A DNA stretch of 37,607 bases from JBBDYH01 sp040901795 (GTDB taxonomy: Bacteria; Planctomycetota; Planctomycetia; Pirellulales; JALHPA01): assembly GCA_040901795.1 (NCBI GenBank), contig JBBDYH010000044.1, forward strand, positions 1 through 37,607. The letters run 5' to 3'. Positions within the stretch are counted from its first letter, which is position 1, and each line of letters opens with the position of its first letter. Position numbers and translations under genes: made by a program. The notes under the pieces are model-generated. The model saw nothing but the letters and a program-made list of their open reading frames with translations, ran no database searches and was not told where the DNA came from. Of this stretch, positions 1 to 8,665 are shown piece by piece.

Positions 1-856
1 GCAGCATGATTTCCTCGGTCACCTTTTGGATCGAGGCGGCGAGATCCATATCGCGCTGCGTCAGCCGCGAATCGGGTTGCCGGGGTGGGCCGCCGAAGAG
101 AGCATCAAACTTCTTTGATGTCATCGTCAGCCCCTGGCAATAGTTGAAGTACGACATGTCCATGCGAAACGAGCCGTCATCCTTCAAGTCCAGCAGTTTG
201 TCCAGAATCAGATCGACATACCGCGGCTCACCGTACGGCGCTAACCCCATCACCTTATATTCGCCGGAATTAACGGTGAAACCGGTGTAATACGTGAACG
301 CTGAGTACAAGAGTCCAAGGGAATGCGGAAACCGCATTTCTTGACGTAGTTCGATTTGATTGCCGCGTCCGACCCCCCAGCTTCCCGTCGCCCATTCGCC
401 TACGCCGTCCAAGGTAAGAATGGCGGCCTCGTCAAATGGCGAGGGAAAGAAAGCGCTGGCCGCATGCGATTCATGGTGTTTGGTAAAGACGTACCCCTTG
501 CGGTACTGTTTTTTCAGACCACGATCCATCTCGCGCGGCAAGTGCAACTTCTGCCGCAACCACAACGGCATCGCTTGCAAGAAGGAGCCGAAGCCCGCGG
601 GTACGCAAGCCAAATAGGTTTCCAGCAATCGCTCAAACTTCAAAAAGGGCTTGTCGTAGAAGCCGACATAATCCAATTGCGCTGCTTCCAGGCCGGCCTG
701 CTGCAAACAGAATTCAATGGCGTTTGTCGGAAATTCGAAATCGTGCTTTTTCCGCGTAAAGCGTTCTTCCTGGGCCGCCGCAACGATTTGACCATCTACC
801 ACAAGCGCCGCGGCGCTGTCGTGATAGAAGGCAGAAATTCCTAAGACCGCGACCAT
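1..856 (-). CDS. Carbamoyltransferase, NodU/CmcH/TobZ family (N-terminal part, cut by window edge)
   Basis: The reading frame stays open from an ATG at 856 to the left edge, giving 285 residues of a protein whose family is usually about 550-600 residues. The start is MVAVLGISAFYHDSAAALV, the usual opening of this family. EERFTRKKHDFEFP lies at about 30-43 and the metal-binding HHESHAAS stretch at 127-134, followed by LDGVGEW near 150 and GEYKVMGLAPYGEP near 190. These are hallmarks of the Kae1-like N-terminal domain, which transfers carbamoyl from carbamoyl-adenylate. Known members O-carbamoylate sugars, Nod factors, aminoglycosides or cephems. The FkbM methyltransferase 125 bases upstream on the same strand suggests a shared job in decorating a glycan or small molecule; the substrate cannot be read here. 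The C-terminal YrdC-like domain lies outside the window. The ribosome binding site is weak. Confidence 0.93.
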   Translation of the reverse strand, partial: MVAVLGISAFYHDSAAALVVDGQIVAAAQEERFTRKKHDFEFPTNAIEFCLQQAGLEAAQLDYVGFYDKPFLKFERLLETYLACVPAGFGSFLQAMPLWLRQKLHLPREMDRGLKKQYRKGYVFTKHHESHAASAFFPSPFDEAAILTLDGVGEWATGSWGVGRGNQIELRQEMRFPHSLGLLYSAFTYYTGFTVNSGEYKVMGLAPYGEPRYVDLILDKLLDLKDDGSFRMDMSYFNYCQGLTMTSKKFDALFGGPPRQPDSRLTQRDMDLAASIQKVTEEIML

Positions 857-981
857 ATTCACTCAACCGACGTGAGCTCGAGGAGCAAGGCGATGGAAAA
901 CTTCCATTATAATTACATAGAATCAGCCCCGCAAACGGCAGTTGCGGTAAGCCGCATAATGCGATGGTGACGGTTCGTCCT

Positions 982-1974
982 TCAAGTACGGACCTTCAGC
1001 AGGTCGACTCGCGACTCGGGAAGGCACAATACATTGAGCAGCTTTCCGTCGAGAGATTCGTCGCCCCGCAATTCCTCGAATTGCCCCGTAACGTTCCCCC
1101 AAAAAGAAAATTGGGGGATAAACATTCGATAGCCGAGCTCTTGAAGCAGGCGAATGACACGCTGCTCGTCCTCCCCGGGCCGCGACTGCGAGAGCGAGTT
1201 GTACTCGATCACCAGCACCGGTCGCAGTCGGCGCAAGGTCGCAATGCCGCCGAGCAGACACTCGAGCTCGGTGCCCTCCGTGTCAATCTTCAACAACGCC
1301 GGCCGCAATCCCGTTCGCTCGACGAAGTTGTCGAGCGTATCCGCCCGGACGGTCGTTCGGTCGAATGTCTGTTGCTGGGCGAATGCCGCATCAAAAGTCG
1401 AGTTCCAACTGTGGCCGGTCGTCATGTAGAAGTCGAACTCGCCCGGCCGATCCAGCAGCCCCAACGCTTCGATGATCACATTGCTCGAACGATTGAGCCG
1501 ACAGTGGTGCGCGAGTACTTCCCGATTTCGGGGGCTCGGCTCAAAGGCGATTACCTTTCCGTGCTCTCCGACCAACTTGCTGGCGAAGATCGACATCAGC
1601 CCAAAATGTGCGCCGATATCGAACACCTGGTCGCCCGGCTTGATGGCCCGCGCAATGCAGGCCAGTACATCGTCCTGGTAGGACCCGTTCCAAAGCATGG
1701 ACTTCGTCATGACGTCGGGCAGTGTCGAGGCGTCCCAAACGATGCTCTGTTTGCCTCGAAACGTCCGCCCGTGAAAACAGCCCGACTCGGCCAGGCGGTC
1801 CAGCGGTATCCAGCGCGACAGGCGCTCCTTTCCTCGTCGTATGGGGAGTGCTCGCAGTCCGGAGCCAAGCGCAAGAACAAGGGATCCCAGAATCGACTTG
1901 CCAGAGCCGTTCGGCCGAAGGCGTGCAGCTCGTGAATCGGCCATAGTTACAGGTAATCGGATTTGCCGAACCAC
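982..1974 (-). CDS. FkbM-family SAM-dependent methyltransferase
   Basis: This is a Rossmann-fold methyltransferase of 330 residues. SAM-binding motif I is VFDIGAHFGLMS (117-128), FEPSP follows at 144-148, and the family signature KIDTEGTE is at 229-236, with VLVIEYN about 20 residues later. FkbM-family enzymes O-methylate hydroxyls of polyketides, glycans or lipids; this substrate is unknown. About 100 N-terminal residues precede the methyltransferase core and carry no motif I recognise. Two starts are possible: GTG at 1974, with GGA very close upstream, or ATG at 1944, with no clear Shine-Dalgarno; I cannot decide between them. The neighbour on the same strand is a carbamoyltransferase, so the pair may modify the same product. 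Confidence 0.92.
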   Translation of the reverse strand: MVRQIRLPVTMADSRAARLRPNGSGKSILGSLVLALGSGLRALPIRRGKERLSRWIPLDRLAESGCFHGRTFRGKQSIVWDASTLPDVMTKSMLWNGSYQDDVLACIARAIKPGDQVFDIGAHFGLMSIFASKLVGEHGKVIAFEPSPRNREVLAHHCRLNRSSNVIIEALGLLDRPGEFDFYMTTGHSWNSTFDAAFAQQQTFDRTTVRADTLDNFVERTGLRPALLKIDTEGTELECLLGGIATLRRLRPVLVIEYNSLSQSRPGEDEQRVIRLLQELGYRMFIPQFSFWGNVTGQFEELRGDESLDGKLLNVLCLPESRVDLLKVRT

Positions 1975-2529
1975 TTTTCCTAAGCCGCTTTAAGACGTTC
2001 AATATCGACTGTAGCATGCCACGAGATGAACAACAATAAACGCTCCCCTGCGACGCAGCCGTGGAGCGATTGCAGGCGATGCCACTTGCCACGCAATGCC
2101 GCGGGATCGCGGGGCCAGTGAGCCGCTTCTCCATTCCGATCTCCACGATCCGCGCCTCCGCGTCGATCGGACACTGAGCCATTACCAGCACAACTAGGCG
2201 GGCATGACTACACCGACTAAAGCCGGTGCGGTCCTTCCAGCTTCGCGCCAACTGCCTTAGCGGCCCCGGCCCGTAACCGTCTTCTGGGACATGCAGGGAA
2301 GCTCTCAGGGCCCCGTAGGCAAGCGGGCAGTACACCCGATGCTAGCCACGCCAGGCAAGTTTTCTTTGGATTCGAGTGCAAAAGCCTGTTGACAGCGGTT
2401 CTCTAACGATTAAGATACTCGTCGCTGTTGAGATTGAGTCTCAATACCCTCACCACCAAAAGAGTCGCCCTGTCGCTCTTGAACGTGCGCCCCCTTTCCA
2501 ATTCCCACCTTCGCTTTAGGAGATCCAAC
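1975..2529. other. Intergenic region, 555 bases, no gene recognised
   Basis: No coding sequence with a supported start or family resemblance is seen. A long minus-strand frame (about 2335 to 1980) has no ribosome binding site, no recognisable domain, and runs out of frame into the methyltransferase gene, so it is not called. The right end holds a promoter-like TTGACA/TAAGAT pair for the DUF1559 gene. The stretch 2190-2340 is rich in short GC palindromic runs and could be structured RNA or a repeat, but this cannot be shown from sequence alone. Confidence 0.5.
2389..2416 (+). promoter_or_regulatory. Sigma-70-like promoter of the DUF1559 gene
   Basis: A perfect -35 box TTGACA (2389-2394) is followed by a 16-base spacer and a -10-like TAAGAT (2411-2416, 4 of 6 matches). 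It lies about 115 bases upstream of the DUF1559 start codon and would give a leader of roughly 105 bases. Confidence 0.5.
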
Positions 2530-3576
2530 ATGCCTCGTTCACACCTCTCGGTTTGGCGACGACGCGGATTTACGCTCGTTGAGTTGCTCGTGGTGATGAT
2601 CATCATCGCCGTTCTCATTGGCCTGCTGCTGCCCGCAGTGAACGCCGCGCGCGAATCGTCCCGGCGCGCGTCTTGCCAGAACAACATCAAGCAGTTCGCG
2701 CTGGCGGTCCTCAACTACGAAGCCAAGCAGGGGCATTACCCGTCGAGTTGGGAGCCGGCCGCGCCGCTTGCCAACGGCGAAATCGACGGTTGGTCTACGC
2801 ACGGCCAGATTCTCCCCAACTTGGAACAAGGCAACCTGTTCAACAGGGTGGACTTCCGCTTGAGCTATAAGGATCCTAAACAGCCTCTCATCCGAACGGC
2901 CGACGGTGCGACGACTCAGGTCCGCGCCATGCGCGTGCCTACCTTCATTTGCCCGTCGGAACGGCGCGATGAGCCGCGGCTCGACGGCACTCCGCTGTTG
3001 CCCACCTGGTACATCACCAACTATGCCGTGAATCTGGGCGTGTGGTTCGTCTATGATCCGGTCACCGGTAAAGGGGGCGAGGGAGTCTTTTATCCTAAGA
3101 GCCGCGTTAAGGCCGCCTCAATCTACGACGGTCTAAGCTTCACCATGTGTGCGGCCGAAGTGAAAGGTTGGAATCCCTACTTCCGCAATGCCAGCGTGAC
3201 GGATCCGGCGTTGCCGGCCCCGACTGAGCTCTGCGGCTTGGGCGGCGACTTCAAGAGCGAAACGGGCCACACCGAGTGGGCGGATGGTCGCTCGCATCAG
3301 ATTGGGTTCACAACGGCCTATCGACCCAACGAGAAAGTCCTGTGCACCGTAAATGGGCGGACATTCGACGTGGATTGGAATAACCAGCAGGAAGGAGTCT
3401 CGCCGACGGTGAAGACCTTCGCCGCCGTCACCGCCCGTAGCTACCACGGCGGGGTGGTCAATGTCGCGATGATGGACGGCTCGGTGCGTACCATGGACGA
3501 CCAAATTGACCTGAACGTGTGGCGAGCCTACTCGACGCGTGCCGGCGATGAGATTATCCCATCGGACGAGCAATAG
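2530..3576 (+). CDS. DUF1559 protein with type II pseudopilin-like N-terminus
   Basis: The ATG at 2530 is preceded by AGGAG (2518-2522) seven bases upstream, which decides the start over more upstream options. The 348-residue product opens with a short basic stretch and the prepilin cleavage/methylation motif GFTLVELLV (13-21). A hydrophobic helix and the LLPAVNAARESSRRASC segment follow; this is the signature of the planctomycete-expanded DUF1559 family. Near the C-terminus, SYHGGVVNVAMMDGSVRTM matches the family's characteristic H-x-GG-x-N-x(4)-DGS motif. These proteins are presumed to be processed by a prepilin peptidase and exported as surface or pseudopilus subunits; no specific function is established. 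A second family member is encoded at 24251-25240. Confidence 0.95.
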   Translation: MPRSHLSVWRRRGFTLVELLVVMIIIAVLIGLLLPAVNAARESSRRASCQNNIKQFALAVLNYEAKQGHYPSSWEPAAPLANGEIDGWSTHGQILPNLEQGNLFNRVDFRLSYKDPKQPLIRTADGATTQVRAMRVPTFICPSERRDEPRLDGTPLLPTWYITNYAVNLGVWFVYDPVTGKGGEGVFYPKSRVKAASIYDGLSFTMCAAEVKGWNPYFRNASVTDPALPAPTELCGLGGDFKSETGHTEWADGRSHQIGFTTAYRPNEKVLCTVNGRTFDVDWNNQQEGVSPTVKTFAAVTARSYHGGVVNVAMMDGSVRTMDDQIDLNVWRAYSTRAGDEIIPSDEQ

Positions 3577-3590
3577 ACCGGATTACTACC

Positions 3591-3657
3591 GTCGGGCGGG
3601 CCGTGCCCACCGAGAATTGCTTGAACCGGGTCCATTGGTGGGCGGAGCCCACCCTAC
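3591..3657. repeat. Degenerate copy of the GGGTGGGC inverted repeat
   Basis: The right arm (about 3636-3657, ending GAGCCCACCCTAC) closely matches the perfect copies at 10529-10592 and 17008-17071. The left arm (3591-3611) is diverged but still complementary in large part. It starts 15 bases after the stop codon of the DUF1559 gene and could act as its transcription end hairpin. Confidence 0.7.
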
Positions 3658-3695
3658 ACGGTTGTTGCGGATGTCGTCTTCCAGGAATGCTGGTT

Positions 3696-4382
3696 ATGAT
3701 TTCTACAAGCGATAAGCCGTTGACCCTGACCGAGGCGGCTCGGCTGATTTATCAGACGTCGCAGCCCACCGCCGAACAGGTCTATCGCGTGCTCGCCCGG
3801 ATCAAAGGGGGCGTATTAAAGGGCACACGCGGAGGCAAATCGGGCTGGACCACCACGACCGAGTCGGTTGCCGAGTATCTGGCGCGGCAGTCGGTGTATC
3901 ATCAAGCTGCGCGACAGGACGGACCGGCGCGCAACGGCCGCCAACCACCGCCTTTGACATCAATCCCTACGCTGCCGGAGGAGCATTCGCGGACGCTTCG
4001 GACGGCGTATGGCGAAATGCTGAAGGAGTACTTTTTGGCGGTGCTCTTGCGTCGTAAACGTGACCACCGCTCGAAGCTGTTCCAACGGTGCGTTGTGGCC
4101 ACGCAATTTGCGCTGATCGTATTCGTCTTTTGGCTGGGCGCTGCGACCGTGCGACAAGGCATGGCGCCAATTGCGTCCGAACGGCGAGCCGTGGAGAAGT
4201 GGATCGAAGAGAACGCGGGCGGCCGCTTTCAAGTCATCGAGTGGTATGCGTCGGAGCCTTCAGCCGAGGGTATGATTGTTCCGGTAGAGTACCGCTATTA
4301 CAGAAAGGGGGCCAAGCCGGTCGAGACTCATCGGACTTTTCTTGTCGTGGGCGATGAGGTCAAACTTTTGGATAACGAGTGA
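3696..4382 (+). CDS. Single-pass membrane protein of unknown function with N-terminal HTH-like segment
   Basis: The ATG at 3696 has AGGA nine bases upstream and is preferred over ATG 3687 and over an upstream start that would translate the repeat element. The product is 228 residues. Residues 8-65 (LTLTEAARLIYQTSQPTAEQVYRVLARIKGG onward) look like a small helix-turn-helix or excisionase-like fold, resting on the LTEAA opening only. A Pro/Gln-rich linker follows, then a basic stretch and one transmembrane segment at about 131-151. The last 75 residues would then be on the other side of the membrane and are rich in beta-prone sequence (VEYRYYRKGAKPVETHRTFLV). I do not recognise a family. The gene ends convergently against the halogenase-like gene. 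Confidence 0.75.
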   Translation: MISTSDKPLTLTEAARLIYQTSQPTAEQVYRVLARIKGGVLKGTRGGKSGWTTTTESVAEYLARQSVYHQAARQDGPARNGRQPPPLTSIPTLPEEHSRTLRTAYGEMLKEYFLAVLLRRKRDHRSKLFQRCVVATQFALIVFVFWLGAATVRQGMAPIASERRAVEKWIEENAGGRFQVIEWYASEPSAEGMIVPVEYRYYRKGAKPVETHRTFLVVGDEVKLLDNE

Positions 4383-4390
4383 TGCTCAAT

Positions 4391-4502
4391 GGAGTGCTCC
4401 GACTTGTCGGAGCTTTCTTTTCAAAAGCCCTTTCGTGATGTAAAGCGAGCGTCGCGCTATCCGAGGTATTGAAATCCAAGCGTTGACGAGTCAACGCAGT
4501 CC
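4391..4502. repeat. GGAGTGC...GCACTCC-type inverted repeat between convergent genes (diverged copy)
   Basis: The left part, GGAGTGCTCCGACTTGTCGG (4391-4410) followed by AGCTTTC, and the right part ATCCAAGCGTTGACGAGTCA (4474-4493) followed by ACGCAGTCC have the same layout as the well-preserved element at 8654-8767. Each arm also holds its own small palindrome (CTCCGACTTGTCGGAG; CGTTGACGAGTCAACG). It fills the gap between the stops of a plus-strand and a minus-strand gene. Confidence 0.6.
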
Positions 4503-4506
4503 AAAA

Positions 4507-4530
4507 ACAGGCTAAAGCCTGAACTCCAAC
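4507..4530 (-). repeat. GTTGGAGTTCAGGCTTTAGC repeat, overlapping the 3' end of the halogenase-like gene
   Basis: Read on the minus strand it begins GTTGGAGTTCAGGCTTTAGC and ends CTGT. The same 24-mer recurs with two differences at 19419-19442. Its core is the palindrome AGGCTTTAGCCT with one unpaired centre. The last codons and the TAG stop of the halogenase-like gene lie inside it. Confidence 0.6.
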
Positions 4531-6044
4531 AGCGGCGGCATGGGCTTGTAGAAGTCGGGGCTCCAGCGCCAGCGGGCCGAGCGGATCGCCTGAAGCGCCT
4601 CTTTGACTGTCATCGCCCCTTGCGCTTGCTGCTTGAAATGTTCGCCGATGCGCCGCCACTCGGAGCGCTCAGCGTCCGACGGCGCAAACTTGCGGCGATG
4701 AGGCACGCGCATACCAACTAACAACGCCAGCCAACCGTCGATCGTGAACTGATCGAGCTGGTTGAGCAGCATCACGCGGCCGTGATGGCTGGGGCCGTTT
4801 TCTTGGTAGAACTCGACAATCTCTTCGGCGCCGGCCAGGTCGGTGTCGGCGCGGCACGCGCGCCAAAACGGCGTGTCGAGCCGCGTGTTGAACCTGTAAT
4901 GGATGGCCAAAAAGCGGCGGATGTTGTCCCAGGACATCGCCATCGCGCGATTAAAATGCTTGATCTGGCTCTCCCCCGGCGCGAAGTCCGAGTCGATCAA
5001 GGTCTCGACCAATAGCGCCGCCTCGGTGCCGATGGCGCCCAGCGACGTGGCCTCGAGCGGCTCGACGAATCCACAGGAATTACCAATCGCCACCACGTTC
5101 TTCACCCAACCGCGCTCGTGTCGGCCGCTTTTGAAGTGGACCACGCGCGTCGGACCAACCTGCGGGTTCTTGGCGCGGAATTCGCGCTCGGCTTCGTCGT
5201 CGCTGATGAAGCTCGACGCATAGACATAGCCGCGGTTGATGCGATGTTCATGATCGATCTGCCAGCACCAGCCGGCGTCCATGGTCTCGACGCTGGTGTA
5301 GGGCTTGATCACTTCGTCCGTGCGCTCCCAGCCGCCGACGACGGCGCGATCGCAGAACAGCGTGGAGCGAAAGCTGAGATATGGCTCGTCGAGCGTGCGG
5401 CCGAGCAGCACGGACGCGAAGCCCGACGAATCGACGTACAGATCGGCCGCGACTTCGCGTCCCGAGGCCAGCCGCAGCGAGGAGACACCGTGCTCATTCT
5501 GCCTGACGTGTTCCACCGTGTCATCTATCAGCACGATCCCGAGCCGGGCGGCGTGGCCCTCCAGAAAGTCGACGAAGTGGCGGTTCTCGATGTGATACGA
5601 AAAGTCGTGGGTGACTCGCGGCAGCCCCTGCGGTCCGCGCAAAAAGACGCGATCTTCGCTCATTAGCGCCATATGCAGGTTCGCGTAATCCGCCTCTTCA
5701 TCGCAGTAATACCCGGGCGGCTTGCGGAGCATCTGCCACTGCAGCGTGTAAGCAATGGCGAAGCTGTAATGGAACCGCTCGCGGGGACCCCAGCGGATAA
5801 AGCGCAGCCCGAGCTTCCACGTCGGCTGAGCGAGTCGATAGAACTCGGCCGGCTCTATCGCCAGGTAGGTGTGCAAATATCGCGGAAAGCCGACTGTCGA
5901 TCCTTCGCCGACGCCGATCACGCCGATTTCCTTCGAGCGCACGACGGTCACGTTAAGCGCCGCGGCATGCCGCTTGAGCGTGATCGCGGCCAGCAAGCCC
6001 GCGCTGCCGCCGCCAAGGACGATGACTCTACGAATGGGTTCCAT
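4512..6044 (-). CDS. Flavin-dependent tryptophan halogenase-like protein
   Basis: The product is 510 residues and starts MEPIRRVIVLGGGSAG, an FAD-binding dinucleotide fold (GGGSAG at 11-16). ATG 6044 has GGAG just upstream; a longer in-frame extension lacks support. GVGEGST (44-50) matches the family's second flavin segment. Lys77 in TWKLGLRF sits where the catalytic lysine of PrnA/RebH lies (about residue 79). GWCWQID (258-264) corresponds to the WxWxIP motif that separates these halogenases from monooxygenases, but the proline is replaced by Asp. GNSCGFVEPLEATSLG (321-336) is the C-terminal flavin/active-site stretch. Halogenation of an indole or phenol is likely, but members of this family with altered motifs exist whose chemistry is unknown. 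No flavin reductase is adjacent. The last residues (LEFRL) are encoded by a repeat. Confidence 0.88.
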   Translation of the reverse strand: MEPIRRVIVLGGGSAGLLAAITLKRHAAALNVTVVRSKEIGVIGVGEGSTVGFPRYLHTYLAIEPAEFYRLAQPTWKLGLRFIRWGPRERFHYSFAIAYTLQWQMLRKPPGYYCDEEADYANLHMALMSEDRVFLRGPQGLPRVTHDFSYHIENRHFVDFLEGHAARLGIVLIDDTVEHVRQNEHGVSSLRLASGREVAADLYVDSSGFASVLLGRTLDEPYLSFRSTLFCDRAVVGGWERTDEVIKPYTSVETMDAGWCWQIDHEHRINRGYVYASSFISDDEAEREFRAKNPQVGPTRVVHFKSGRHERGWVKNVVAIGNSCGFVEPLEATSLGAIGTEAALLVETLIDSDFAPGESQIKHFNRAMAMSWDNIRRFLAIHYRFNTRLDTPFWRACRADTDLAGAEEIVEFYQENGPSHHGRVMLLNQLDQFTIDGWLALLVGMRVPHRRKFAPSDAERSEWRRIGEHFKQQAQGAMTVKEALQAIRSARWRWSPDFYKPMPPLLEFRL

Positions 6045-6099
6045 ATCTCCAGGATACTTGATGGAGTCGCGGACAAGCGGAAGCAGATAGCGTGCGCGC

Positions 6100-6129
6100 A
6101 AAAAAAGGTCCCGCTCGGCAAGCGGGACC
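6100..6129 (-). terminator. Rho-independent terminator of the PEP-CTERM gene
   Basis: On the minus strand, a perfect 9-bp stem (GGTCCCGCT with AGCGGGACC, loop of 5) is followed immediately by seven T residues. It begins 22 bases after the stop codon of the PEP-CTERM gene. Confidence 0.9.
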
Positions 6130-6151
6130 TAATTCATGCGAACCTCGCCGA

Positions 6152-6955
6152 TCATTCGCTCCGGCGACGTCGTATCGCGAATCCGGCCGATACGATCAGC
6201 GTACCGATGCCCAACAGGGCGATTGTCCCTGGCTCGGGGATCGGCGAAGCGACGATCTCAATGCCATTGACCGGAGCGCGGGCCACGCCGGAGACGATGG
6301 TCGGAGTGGTCGTCAGCGTAAAACCGCTGCCACTCAAGCCACGGAAGACGAGATAGTTGCTGCCGGCAGTAGTGCCCGGGTCGATTGTGTCCTGCAAGAA
6401 TGTGCCATTGAAGGCCGCATTCCCGGTGTGTTCCAAGGTGGTCCCGCCGATCGTGTACGTGCCGCCGCGGCCGTTCACGCCGCCTTTGATGTAAACATAG
6501 ACGTCGAAGAACGGGAAGCCCGGCACCGGAGGCAGGTTGGCCACCGAAATCGAGACGCCGGTTTCACCGACCGTGCCGGTGTCCAGGTAGCCGGTCATCA
6601 GGTTGCGGTCGGGTCCGGCCGGTGCAGTATTGTTCTCTTCGCCTCGACCGGTGCTGGCCCAAGTGCCAGCCGAGGTCCAATTCACGCTTGCGGCCGTGGC
6701 AGTCGAAGCGCCCGCCACGTCGGCGTTCAAATTTGGCGCGGAACCGTTCGTTCCCGTCACATTGTTCCAGGTAACGGTATCCAAGACGCCCGCCGCGCTG
6801 GTCACGGCACTGCCTGCGGCGTTTGGCTCATTAGCTCCGAAGTTGATCCCGATGCTCGGCGCGCCCGGCGCGGCGTAGACCACCGAGCCTAGCGCAAACG
6901 TAAGCCCGGCTGCAACCAAAACTCGTACCGCCGCCCTACGAAAGTTGATCGACAT
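6152..6955 (-). CDS. PEP-CTERM sorting-domain secreted protein
   Basis: ATG 6955, with GAGAG upstream, starts a 267-residue protein with a clear signal peptide (MSINFRRAAVRVLVAAGLTF, cleavage near VVYA-AP). The body is Gly/Thr/Asn-rich and beta-prone, without a domain I recognise. The C-terminus is the PEP-CTERM anchor: IPEPGTIALLGIG, a short hydrophobic helix, then RRRRSE. In the exosortase model this tail is cleaved and the protein is released or attached at the surface. No exosortase gene is in the window. It is transcribed alone and ends at a strong terminator. The gene is divergent from folC. Confidence 0.9.
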   Translation of the reverse strand: MSINFRRAAVRVLVAAGLTFALGSVVYAAPGAPSIGINFGANEPNAAGSAVTSAAGVLDTVTWNNVTGTNGSAPNLNADVAGASTATAASVNWTSAGTWASTGRGEENNTAPAGPDRNLMTGYLDTGTVGETGVSISVANLPPVPGFPFFDVYVYIKGGVNGRGGTYTIGGTTLEHTGNAAFNGTFLQDTIDPGTTAGSNYLVFRGLSGSGFTLTTTPTIVSGVARAPVNGIEIVASPIPEPGTIALLGIGTLIVSAGFAIRRRRSE

Positions 6956-7210
6956 CGGCACTCTCTCAAAGTTGTGAATCACGAAGCCGGCCGTGTGCTT
7001 ATGCACCAACTGCCCAGTTTGCCTACAATCCCGGGCGGGGTCAAGGAATTTGTCCGCCGGTTTCTTGATATTCTGGGACTTCCGAGCCGGAACCCTTGCG
7101 CCGCACAGGCGCGGGGCGATGAGATTTCCCGCTGTTGCGGCCGCTGCGATTACTTTAGGATAAGAAGCAGTGCCGCTTTTGCGTCGGCTCTACCCTTGCG
7201 GCTTCTCTCC

Positions 7211-8665
7211 ATGCCCGAGACCTGTCTTTCGCCGCCGGCATATCAGCAGGCGCTTGATTTTCTGTTCAGCCGCATCGATTACGAGCGCATGGCCGCCCCT
7301 TCGTACGGCCGCCGCGAGTTTCGCCTGGATCGCATGCGCGACCTGTTGGCCCGCGTTGACAACCCGCACCGCGCCTTTCCGATCGTCCACATCGCCGGCA
7401 CGAAGGGTAAGGGCTCGACCGCGGCGATGGTCGCCGGCATGCTCACGGCCGCCGGCTACCGCACGGGACTGTACAGCTCGCCGCATTTAGAGCGGATCGA
7501 AGAGCGCGTGGCGATCGATGGCCGGCCTTGCTCCCCCGCGGAGCTCATCGAGCTGGTCGAGTGGGTGCGGCCGGCAGTGGAAACCATGGACCGCCGCGCC
7601 GATCGGGGTGAGGGGGGCGGCCGCCCGACGTACTTTGAGATCACCACCGCGATGGCACTGGCGCAGTTCGCGCGCCGTCGCGTGGAGGCTGCGGTGATCG
7701 AAGTCGGCATGGGGGGCCGGCTCGATTCGACCAACATCTGTCAACCGGTGGTCTCGGTGATTACGACGATCAGCTTCGACCACACCAGGCAGCTCGGCAA
7801 TACGCTGGCCGCAATCGCCCGCGAAAAGGCGGGCATCATCAAACCCGGCGTGCCAGTCATTAGTGGCGTTCTAGATTCCGAGCCGCGAAAGGTGATCGCG
7901 GCGACGGCGGCCGAGCGCGGCGCTCGTCTGATTCAGCTTGGCGAGCATTTCGATTTGTCGTATCAACCGCCTCGCGATCTGCAATTCGCTGATGAGCATG
8001 GGCGGATGAACTTTATCCCGAAAACTCGCGAGTTGGCCCCGGAATACCGTGATCTGGAGTTGGGTCTGGTCGGCAGCCATCAGGCGACAAACGCCGCGGT
8101 GGCGATTGCCACGGTGGCGCAACTTCGCGGCAACGGCTGGATGATTCCCGAGTCGGCCGTGCGCGAAGGCCTGGCCGAAATCCGCTGGCCGGCGCGCGTC
8201 GAGGTCGTGACCCGTCGGCCCGCGGTCGTGGTCGACGCCGCGCACAATGTCGCCTCGATCGCCTCGCTCCTTACAACGCTTGACGAAAGCTTTATTGCGC
8301 GTCGGCGCTGGCTGGTTTTTGCGACCACGCAAGACAAACCGGTGCGCGAGATGCTAGCTCAGTTGCTGCCGCGGTTCGACGGCGTGGTCGTGACGCGCTA
8401 TTTCAATAATCCTCGCTATGTGCCGGTCGAGGAACTTGCGGCGGTGGCTCGCGAGGTTGCCGCCTCGCTCAATGCCCAACCGGGAGTTGATAAAGGAAGG
8501 CCGGGCACAACCGATACGGTTCGGCTGCATTGTTGCGATACGCCCGGCGAGGCGTGGCAGCGCGTCAAAGAGCTAGCGTCGCCCGAGGACTTGATTTGCG
8601 TTACCGGGTCATTTTTCCTCGCGGCCGAAATGCGGCAGGCCATTCGGAATTTTGGAGTGCGATGA
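7211..8665 (+). CDS. folC: Folylpolyglutamate synthase / dihydrofolate synthase
   Basis: This Mur-ligase-type enzyme adds glutamate to dihydropteroate or folate in the cytoplasm, using ATP. The P-loop is GTKGKGST (63-70), followed by SSPHLERIEERV (89-100), the family signature GMGGRLDSTN (166-175), DHTRQLGNTLAAIAREKAGI (190-209) and, in the C-terminal domain, VVVDAAHNVASI. From ATG 7211 the length is 484 residues, slightly longer than the common 420-440; the excess is at the N-terminus and in a loop near 130-138. The frame is open upstream, but that sequence overlaps the divergent PEP-CTERM promoter region and has no family character. The final GGA GTG CGA TGA codons lie inside an inverted-repeat arm. 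Confidence 0.95.
   Translation: MPETCLSPPAYQQALDFLFSRIDYERMAAPSYGRREFRLDRMRDLLARVDNPHRAFPIVHIAGTKGKGSTAAMVAGMLTAAGYRTGLYSSPHLERIEERVAIDGRPCSPAELIELVEWVRPAVETMDRRADRGEGGGRPTYFEITTAMALAQFARRRVEAAVIEVGMGGRLDSTNICQPVVSVITTISFDHTRQLGNTLAAIAREKAGIIKPGVPVISGVLDSEPRKVIAATAAERGARLIQLGEHFDLSYQPPRDLQFADEHGRMNFIPKTRELAPEYRDLELGLVGSHQATNAAVAIATVAQLRGNGWMIPESAVREGLAEIRWPARVEVVTRRPAVVVDAAHNVASIASLLTTLDESFIARRRWLVFATTQDKPVREMLAQLLPRFDGVVVTRYFNNPRYVPVEELAAVAREVAASLNAQPGVDKGRPGTTDTVRLHCCDTPGEAWQRVKELASPEDLICVTGSFFLAAEMRQAIRNFGVR

Noticed and set aside
356..844. Plus-strand frame at the left end
   Set aside because: Lies antisense to a carbamoyltransferase with unmistakable family motifs.
964..1935. Long plus-strand frame over the FkbM methyltransferase gene
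   Set aside because: The minus-strand frame carries clear methyltransferase motifs; the plus-strand product is low-complexity and unlike any protein.
1541..2335. 264-codon minus-strand frame covering a gene-free region and running into the methyltransferase gene
   Set aside because: No ribosome binding site or domain, and more than half overlaps a certain gene in another frame; the free part may be a repeat or RNA but cannot be called a gene.
6092..6892. 266-codon plus-strand frame across the PEP-CTERM gene
   Set aside because: Covers the terminator hairpin and the antisense of a secreted protein gene with a clear signal peptide and anchor.
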